Positions 4,285 to 9,368 of a stretch of 9,368 nt of DNA are shown here, in pieces. Location: NCBI GenBank assembly GCA_900321195.1, contig ONVG01000048.1, positions 1-9,368 on the forward strand. The letters are read 5' to 3'. The translations under genes and the position numbers were made by a program. Source of the stretch: an uncultured Eubacteriales bacterium (GTDB lineage: Bacteria; Bacillota; Clostridia; Oscillospirales; Acutalibacteraceae). The notes below the pieces were generated by a model, which was not told the origin of the DNA, did not search any database, and was given only the letters and a program-made list of their open reading frames with translations. Positions within the stretch are counted from its first letter, which is position 1. Each line of letters starts with the position of its first letter.

Positions 4285-6864
4285 ATGAAAAAAATAGTTA
4301 CAGGAATACTTGCACATGTCGATTCGGGTAAAACAACGCTTTCCGAAGCTATGCTCTACCGTTCGGGAAATATAAACAAGCTCGGCAGAGTAGACCATAA
4401 AAATTCTTTTCTTGACACGTTCTCTCTTGAACGTGAAAGAGGTATAACTATATTCTCAAAGCAGGCTGTCCTGAATTACGGCGATACCGTATTCACACTT
4501 TTAGATACTCCCGGACATGTCGATTTTTCAGCAGAAACAGAAAGAACATTGCAGGTGCTTGATTATGCGATACTTGTAATAAGCGGTACTGACGGAGTGC
4601 AAAGCCATACTCTCACATTATGGAAGCTGCTGAGTAAGTACAATGTTCCGTGTTTTATTTTTGTAAACAAGACTGATATTCCCACAGTAGATAAAGATGG
4701 GATAATGTATCAGCTCAAACAAAAACTCAGTGAAAGCTGCGCGGACTTCACCGACAGAAATGACGGCAAATTTTACGAAGGTCTTGCGGAATGTGACGAC
4801 AGACTTCTGGACGAGTACTACAGCAGTGATACTATCGAAAAAAAGAATATCATATCGGCAGTAAAGCAGCGCAGGATATTTCCCTGCATGTTCGGCTCGG
4901 CGCTGAAATTACAGGGCGTTGACGAATTTTTGTCCGTCATGGATGAATATACGGAAATGCCCGTTTATAATGATGCTTTCGCGGGAAAGGTGTTCAAGAT
5001 AGCCGAGGACAAGCAAGGCCGCCGGCTCACATATCTTAAAGTTACGGGCGGCACTCTCAGGGTAAGGGATATCCTTAAAAGCGGCAAGAATATCAGCAAT
5101 GAAAAGGTAAGTCAGATAAGGATATATTCGGGAGAAAAATTCACTTCCGAAGAATACGCAGACGCAGGAACAGTATGCGCTGTTACGGGAATAAGCTTTG
5201 CGCTGCCGGGTGACGGGCTCGGCGCAGAAAAAAATTCATCACTGCCGATACTTACGCCCGTACTTACATATTCTCTCGAACTGCCGCCGGAAATAAACTC
5301 TCACACAGCGCTTGAAAAGCTTAAAATACTTGAAAATGAAGACCCGCAGCTGAATATAGTCTGGAATGAAAGATATGCGAAAATACAGCTCAGACTTATG
5401 GGTGAGATACAGCTTGAAGTGCTGAAAGCCGTAATATCACAGCGTTTCGGATTTGAAGTAAAATTCGGAACAGGAAGTATAATCTACAAGGAGACCATAA
5501 CGAACGAGGTCGAGGGCGTGGGACATTTTGAGCCGCTAAGACATTATGCGGAGGTACATCTGCTGCTCAGACCCGGAAAAAGAAACAGCGGTATAGTATT
5601 CAGAAGTGAATGCAGGGAAGATTCTCTTGACAAGAACTGGCAAAGACTTATACTTTCAAATCTTTACGAAAAGGCTCATGTAGGAGTGCTGGGCGGTTTT
5701 CCTATAACCGATATGGAGATAATACTTCTGTCAGGAAAGGCTCATCCAAAGCATACAGAGGGCGGCGATTTCAGGCAGGCAGCTCTCAGAGCTGTAAGAC
5801 AGGGACTTCGATGTGCAGACAGCATACTTCTTGAGCCTGTATATTCATTCACTCTTGAAGTACCGTCCGAATGCATAGGCAGGGCTATATCGGATATACA
5901 AAAAATGTCGGGCAGCTTTGACCAGCCTGAAACAGCAGGCGAAATGTCTGTAATAAACGGAAAAGCGCCTGTTTCTGAGATAAGCAACTACGGCAAAGAG
6001 GTAACACAATATACTCACGGCACAGGCAGACTTGTTTGCAGCTTCAGCGGCTATGAGGAATGTCATAATACAGAGGAGATACTTTCCGCCGCCGACTATG
6101 ACCCCGAAAGAGATATAGACAATCCAAGCGATTCCGTGTTCTGCTCACACGGCGCAGGCTTTAATGTAAAGTGGAACGATGTCCCGAAATACATGCACAT
6201 TCCCTATTCCTTCGGAAAACCAAAAAATGATGATGCGCCGCAAAGCCGCAGGATATTTTCGGAGTGCAGGAACAGCAGGGATATATTCGCTCTCGACAAA
6301 GAGCTTATGCACATATTCGAGCAGACATACGGTCCTGTAAAGCGCAGGCAGATAACCGAGAGCAAAGTATTCACTGCACCCGTAAACAATGATAAGCAGA
6401 AAAACAGCGCAGCAAAATATGATGATGATACGGAATATCTTCTTGTTGACGGATACAATGTCATATTCTCCTGGGACGAACTGAAAAAGATATCCGAAAC
6501 GAATATAGATGCAGCAAGAAATACCCTGATAAACATACTGTGCAATTATCAGGGCTATAAAAAATGTGAGCTTATACTTGTCTTTGACGCCTACAAGGTA
6601 ACGGGCGGCAGAGGTGAGGTCGAAAAGCTTGGAAATATAAGCATTGTCTATACAAAGGAAGCCGAAACAGCCGACATGTATATAGAAAAGACGACTAATA
6701 AGCTTGCAAAAAGGCACAGAGTCAGAGTTGTCACTTCGGACGGTATGGAACAGCTCATTATCCTGGGAAACGGCGCTTTGAGAGTTTCTTCAAGGTCGTT
6801 TTTAGATGAAGTCAGAGCTGCTGAAGCCGAGATAAGAAATATAATAGAGCTTAATGATAAATAA
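4285..6864 (+). CDS. Tet(M)/EF-G-like translational GTPase fused to a YacP/Rae1-type NYN endonuclease
   Basis: An 859-residue fusion. Residues 1-600 are an EF-G-like translational GTPase of the ribosomal-protection branch. G1 AHVDSGKTT (10-18), G2 RGIT (52-55), G3 DTPGH (74-78), G4 NKTD (128-131) and G5 GSALK (204-208) are all intact. EF-G domains II, III (MGEIQLEVL, 372-380), IV and V follow. The domain IV tip (483-497) reads SGKAHPKHTEGGDFR; it lacks the tyrosine/proline loop of Tet(M) but matches the EF-G loop in length, with H487 in the place of the EF-G decoding-centre histidine. An extension (~600-716) contains FCSHGAGF (619-626). Residues 717-855 are a NYN/PIN nuclease domain closely resembling B. 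subtilis Rae1: VDGYN (721-725), VFDAY (766-770), TKEAETAD (790-797), TSD (817-819) and GALR (830-833), with acidic residues D722, D768, D797 and D819. Rae1 cuts mRNA in the ribosomal A site. Joint action on stalled ribosomes is inference; tetracycline resistance is not established. Confidence 0.9.
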   Translation: MKKIVTGILAHVDSGKTTLSEAMLYRSGNINKLGRVDHKNSFLDTFSLERERGITIFSKQAVLNYGDTVFTLLDTPGHVDFSAETERTLQVLDYAILVISGTDGVQSHTLTLWKLLSKYNVPCFIFVNKTDIPTVDKDGIMYQLKQKLSESCADFTDRNDGKFYEGLAECDDRLLDEYYSSDTIEKKNIISAVKQRRIFPCMFGSALKLQGVDEFLSVMDEYTEMPVYNDAFAGKVFKIAEDKQGRRLTYLKVTGGTLRVRDILKSGKNISNEKVSQIRIYSGEKFTSEEYADAGTVCAVTGISFALPGDGLGAEKNSSLPILTPVLTYSLELPPEINSHTALEKLKILENEDPQLNIVWNERYAKIQLRLMGEIQLEVLKAVISQRFGFEVKFGTGSIIYKETITNEVEGVGHFEPLRHYAEVHLLLRPGKRNSGIVFRSECREDSLDKNWQRLILSNLYEKAHVGVLGGFPITDMEIILLSGKAHPKHTEGGDFRQAALRAVRQGLRCADSILLEPVYSFTLEVPSECIGRAISDIQKMSGSFDQPETAGEMSVINGKAPVSEISNYGKEVTQYTHGTGRLVCSFSGYEECHNTEEILSAADYDPERDIDNPSDSVFCSHGAGFNVKWNDVPKYMHIPYSFGKPKNDDAPQSRRIFSECRNSRDIFALDKELMHIFEQTYGPVKRRQITESKVFTAPVNNDKQKNSAAKYDDDTEYLLVDGYNVIFSWDELKKISETNIDAARNTLINILCNYQGYKKCELILVFDAYKVTGGRGEVEKLGNISIVYTKEAETADMYIEKTTNKLAKRHRVRVVTSDGMEQLIILGNGALRVSSRSFLDEVRAAEAEIRNIIELNDK

Positions 6865-6877
6865 AGCTCATATATAT

Positions 6878-6883
6878 GAGGTG
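6878..6883 (+). promoter_or_regulatory. Shine-Dalgarno site deciding the MBL-protein start
   Basis: GAGGTG 4 nt before ATG 6888. It overlaps an in-frame upstream ATG at 6876, which has no ribosome site of its own, so 6888 is the better start. Confidence 0.7.
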
Positions 6884-6887
6884 TAAT

Positions 6888-7661
6888 ATGAGAGTAACTG
6901 CATTAACGGAAAATACAACAGAAATCGGTCTCAGGACTGAGCATGGTCTTAGCCTGTACATAGAGACTGACGATAAGAAGATACTTTTCGATTCGGGACA
7001 AACAGAGCTTTTTGCCGAAAATGCCGGACATCTCGGTATCGACCTTTCATCTGTCGATATGATGATACTTTCACACGGACATTATGACCACGGCGGAGGT
7101 CTGAAAAAATTTATCGAGATAAACAAAAAAGCACCGATATATATGAGCCGCTATGCATTTGAACCGCATTATAACGGTACGGAAAAATATATAGGACTTG
7201 ACTCCTCGCTTGAAAACAGCGAAAGGATAATATTCACAGACGAAATTACTAAAATATCCGACAAGCTGACTCTTTACTCCTGCAATGACAGAGAAAAGAT
7301 GACCGACCTCGGCTCATTCGGTCTGAATATGCTTGAAAACGGCAGGCTTGTCCCTGACGATTTCAGACATGAACAGTATCTTCTCATAAAAGAAAACGGC
7401 AAACGAATACTTATAAGCGGCTGTTCGCATAAGGGTATAAACAATATAGAAAGCTGGTTCATACCCGATGTATTGATAGGCGGCTTTCATTTTTCAAAGC
7501 TTGAATGCGGCGAAAAGCTCATATCGCTTGCAAAACAGCTTGACAGTGAGCCTACTCAATATTATACATGCCATTGTACAGGCGTTGAGCAGTATAATTT
7601 TATGAGAAATTATATAAAAAAGCTGGACTATATTTCCACAGGAAAAACTATTGAGATATGA
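6888..7661 (+). CDS. MBL-fold metal-dependent hydrolase
   Basis: A 257-residue metallo-beta-lactamase-fold protein, probably cytosolic (no signal peptide). The metal motif is HGHYDHGGG at 63-71 (H63, H65, D67, H68). Further candidate ligands are H161 (FRHEQ), H181 (GCSHKG), H201 (GGFH) and H229 (TCHCTG). This arrangement matches the group often annotated as similar to archaeal dihydropterin ribofuranosylaminobenzene 5'-phosphate synthase, but that name is rarely backed by data in bacteria. It lacks the beta-CASP domain of RNase J and the tRNase Z arm, so I do not call it a ribonuclease. Substrate unknown. It begins 23 bp after the fusion gene and ends 9 bp before the pseudouridine synthase, so it is probably co-transcribed with both. 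An upstream ATG at 6876 would add four residues and is disfavoured. Confidence 0.9.
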   Translation: MRVTALTENTTEIGLRTEHGLSLYIETDDKKILFDSGQTELFAENAGHLGIDLSSVDMMILSHGHYDHGGGLKKFIEINKKAPIYMSRYAFEPHYNGTEKYIGLDSSLENSERIIFTDEITKISDKLTLYSCNDREKMTDLGSFGLNMLENGRLVPDDFRHEQYLLIKENGKRILISGCSHKGINNIESWFIPDVLIGGFHFSKLECGEKLISLAKQLDSEPTQYYTCHCTGVEQYNFMRNYIKKLDYISTGKTIEI

Positions 7662-7670
7662 GGGCAGATA

Positions 7671-8621
7671 ATGAGACAGATAGAAATAAGCGCAAACGAC
7701 AGCGGACAAAGACTTGATAAATTCCTTACAAAAAAGTTCAGGAACATGCCGCAGTCACTTATGTATAAATATATCAGGACAAAATACATAAAGCTCAACG
7801 GGAAAAAATGCGATATATCGAGCCGTTTGCAGACAGGCGATATCCTCACGCTTTATATAAAGGATGAATTCTTCGAGGAAGAATATGACAGCTATGATTT
7901 TCTAAAAGCGCCGGTAAAGCTTGATATCATATATGAGGACGAAAATATAATGCTTCTCAATAAAAAGCCCGGACTGCTCGTACATCCCGATGAAACATAC
8001 CACTTTGATTCACTGATAGCGCGCATACAGCACTATCTTTATGATAAGGGCGAATATGACCCGAAAAATGAAAACTCCTTTGCTCCTGCGCTTGTAAACA
8101 GGATAGACAGGAATACCGGCGGAATAGTCATAGCCGCCAAAAATGCGGAAACTCTGCGTATAATGAATCAGAAGCTAAAGGACAGGGAGATAGAAAAGCT
8201 CTATCTGTGCATAGCTGTAGGCATTTTCAAAAAGAAAGAGGCTCTGCTGACGGACTATCTCGAAAAGAACGAAAAGCAGAACCGTGTATATATTTCCAAA
8301 AAGCCAAATGAAAACACTAAGACAATAAAGACAAAATACAAGGTCCTTGCCGAAAAGGACGGGCTAAGTCTTGTTGAGGCAGCCCTTCTCACAGGCAGGA
8401 CACACCAGATAAGGGCGCATCTTGCATATATAGGGCATCCGCTTTTAGGTGACGGAAAGTACGGAAAAAACGAGATAAACCGCAAATACGGCTTTAAGTA
8501 TCAAGCTTTGTATTCATACAAGCTGACATTCAGATTTACTACCGACAGCGGCATTCTTGAATATCTGAACGGAAAAAGCTTCACCGCTCCGGAAATATGG
8601 TTCACGGAAATGTTCAGGTAA
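7671..8621 (+). CDS. RluA-family RNA pseudouridine synthase
   Basis: Isomerises specific uridines in rRNA or tRNA to pseudouridine. The 316-residue protein has an N-terminal S4 RNA-binding domain (about 13-62) and a C-terminal RluA catalytic domain (about 82-300). The catalytic motif reads NRIDRNTGG (143-151) with D146 as the nucleophile; the usual family form is HRLDxxTSG, so the flanking H, L and S are changed while the Asp and Arg remain. Y178 (KLYLC) is the conserved active-site tyrosine, and GRTHQIRAHL (242-251) followed by GHPLLGD (255-261) completes the domain. The S4 domain suggests an RluC/RluD-type rRNA enzyme, but the target uridine cannot be read off, so no symbol is given. GAGGG (7660-7664), overlapping the stop of the preceding gene, lies 6 nt before ATG 7671. 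Last gene of the plus-strand run. Confidence 0.94.
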   Translation: MRQIEISANDSGQRLDKFLTKKFRNMPQSLMYKYIRTKYIKLNGKKCDISSRLQTGDILTLYIKDEFFEEEYDSYDFLKAPVKLDIIYEDENIMLLNKKPGLLVHPDETYHFDSLIARIQHYLYDKGEYDPKNENSFAPALVNRIDRNTGGIVIAAKNAETLRIMNQKLKDREIEKLYLCIAVGIFKKKEALLTDYLEKNEKQNRVYISKKPNENTKTIKTKYKVLAEKDGLSLVEAALLTGRTHQIRAHLAYIGHPLLGDGKYGKNEINRKYGFKYQALYSYKLTFRFTTDSGILEYLNGKSFTAPEIWFTEMFR

Positions 8622-8636
8622 AAATCGGAAATTCAA

Positions 8637-8661
8637 AAAGGCACGGTCATCCCGTGCCTTT
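8637..8661. terminator. Bidirectional intrinsic terminator between convergent genes
   Basis: AAAGGCACGG (8637-8646) pairs perfectly with CCGTGCCTTT (8652-8661) around a 5-base loop. On the plus strand it is followed by TTTAATTA-type sequence. On the minus strand the GC core is followed by a run of five T (8639-8635), a good intrinsic terminator. It lies 15 bp past the rluA-family stop and 19 bp past the ddh stop, so it can end both transcripts. Confidence 0.88.
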
Positions 8662-8680
8662 AATTATATGCTATCGATCA

Positions 8681-9368
8681 TCAGAGGAAATGCGCCCTGA
8701 GTTCCTCACCGGACTGCTCGCAAAGATATGCGGGCGGTACGTCAAGTACTGTCTTGCAGCCTGTCATTCCCTCGTCATACATGCGCTTTACTGCTCTTGC
8801 ATATGCGATTATAACGCTTGTTGTAAATTCAGGATTTGAATCAAGCTTGATGCTGTACTCGATTATGTGGTTGTTCTCCTTGTTTACGCCTGTTTTGCCT
8901 GAACGGAAAACAAATCCGCCGTGAGCCATTCCGCTGTGGTTCTTGTTGAACTCATCCTCGTCAATGAAGTGGACGATAGTATTGTAGTCTGCAAAGTAGT
9001 TGGGCATTTCCTTTATTTCTTTCTCGACTCTTGCAGCATCAGCGCCGTCCTCAAGAACTACAAAGCATTCTCTAAGGTGCTTGTCCCTTGTTGTAAGCTC
9101 GGGATTTTTGCCGCTTCTTACAGCTTCAAGCGCTTCCTCTACCGGAACGGTATATTGCTTTGCATTCTTTACGCCCTTTATCCTGCGTACTGCGTCAGAA
9201 TGTCCCTGACTTACGCCCTTGCCCCAGAATGTATAGTCCTTGCCGTCAGGAAGTATAGCATTTGCATATACTCTGTTGAGTGAGAACATGCCCGGATCCC
9301 AGCCTACAGATATCATGCCTATATGACCGCTTTCCTTTGCTGCCTTGTCAACATTCGCAAAATGCTCA
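8681..9368 (-). CDS. ddh: meso-diaminopimelate D-dehydrogenase (C-terminal part; start lies outside the window)
   Basis: NADPH-dependent enzyme that makes meso-2,6-diaminopimelate from tetrahydrodipicolinate and ammonia in one step, feeding lysine and peptidoglycan synthesis in the cytosol. About 228 codons are visible; the family is about 320-330 residues long, so roughly the first 100 residues, with the Rossmann nucleotide-binding site, lie beyond the right edge. The frame stays open upstream of the internal Met at 9316 to the last base (reading HFANVDKAAKESGHIG), so that Met is not the start. Conserved stretches include SVGWDPGMFSLNR, FWGKGVSQGHSDA, MPNYFADYNT, HGGFVFRSGKTG and EYSIKLDSNPEFT, which build the substrate site and dimer contacts. 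No defect is seen. It converges on the rluA-family gene across a shared terminator. Confidence 0.96.
   Translation of the reverse strand, partial: EHFANVDKAAKESGHIGMISVGWDPGMFSLNRVYANAILPDGKDYTFWGKGVSQGHSDAVRRIKGVKNAKQYTVPVEEALEAVRSGKNPELTTRDKHLRECFVVLEDGADAARVEKEIKEMPNYFADYNTIVHFIDEDEFNKNHSGMAHGGFVFRSGKTGVNKENNHIIEYSIKLDSNPEFTTSVIIAYARAVKRMYDEGMTGCKTVLDVPPAYLCEQSGEELRAHFL

Noticed and set aside
6145..6717. A 190-codon minus-strand open frame inside the fusion gene, with a shorter one overlapping it (6204-6545).
   Set aside because: They are antisense to well-conserved coding sequence, are rich in Phe/Tyr/Cys/Ile as expected of antisense frames here, and lack family features.
4285..6864. Annotating the gene simply as a tetracycline-resistance protein (tetM/tetO/tetW).
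   Set aside because: The decoding-centre loop differs from that of Tet(M), and a ~260-residue extension with a nuclease domain is present; resistance is not supported by sequence alone.
8921..9283. Plus-strand open frames opposite ddh.
   Set aside because: The minus strand encodes conserved diaminopimelate dehydrogenase through this whole stretch; the plus-strand translation is low-complexity antisense.

Overview
The window looks like ordinary chromosome of a low-to-moderate GC Bacillota of the class Clostridia, probably close to Ruminococcaceae/Oscillospirales. The evidence is the neighbouring holB and ricT genes (a Firmicutes arrangement), strong GGAGG-type Shine-Dalgarno sites, AT-rich intergenic DNA, heavy use of ATA and AGA/AGG codons, and a meso-diaminopimelate dehydrogenase. 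The genus is inference. I see no insertion sequence, prophage, CRISPR array, tRNA or rRNA.

Layout. Bases 1-51 hold what may be the first 17 codons of a minus-strand gene leaving the window. Bases 52-304 are AT-rich and carry inverted repeats and a possible promoter. ispF (305-784, minus; isoprenoid precursor synthesis) is divergent from an AGCS-family sodium:amino-acid symporter (835-2169, plus). A good sigma-A-type promoter (2244-2272) then starts a co-directional run: holB (DNA polymerase III delta-prime), ricT (PSP1 family, RNase Y-associated), an 859-residue translational GTPase-nuclease fusion, an MBL-fold hydrolase and an RluA-family pseudouridine synthase (to 8621). A hairpin at 8637-8661 separates this run from the convergent, truncated ddh gene (8681 to the window end, minus).

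The most notable gene is 4285-6864. Its first ~600 residues are an EF-G-like GTPase of the Tet(M)/Tet(O) ribosomal-protection type. Its last ~140 residues are a NYN/PIN nuclease domain strongly resembling YacP/Rae1, the Bacillus subtilis endoribonuclease that cuts mRNA in the ribosomal A site. One polypeptide thus joins an A-site-probing GTPase to an A-site mRNA endonuclease. The decoding-centre loop of domain IV is unlike that of Tet(M), so tetracycline resistance should not be assumed. The gene has a structured 129-nt leader with two adjacent hairpins and a duplicated Shine-Dalgarno segment.

As a group, the plus-strand genes touch replication (holB), mRNA decay (ricT), ribosome/mRNA quality control (the fusion) and RNA modification (rluA). 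Co-transcription is inferred from short spacers; the break before the fusion gene is the only one that could hold a control point.
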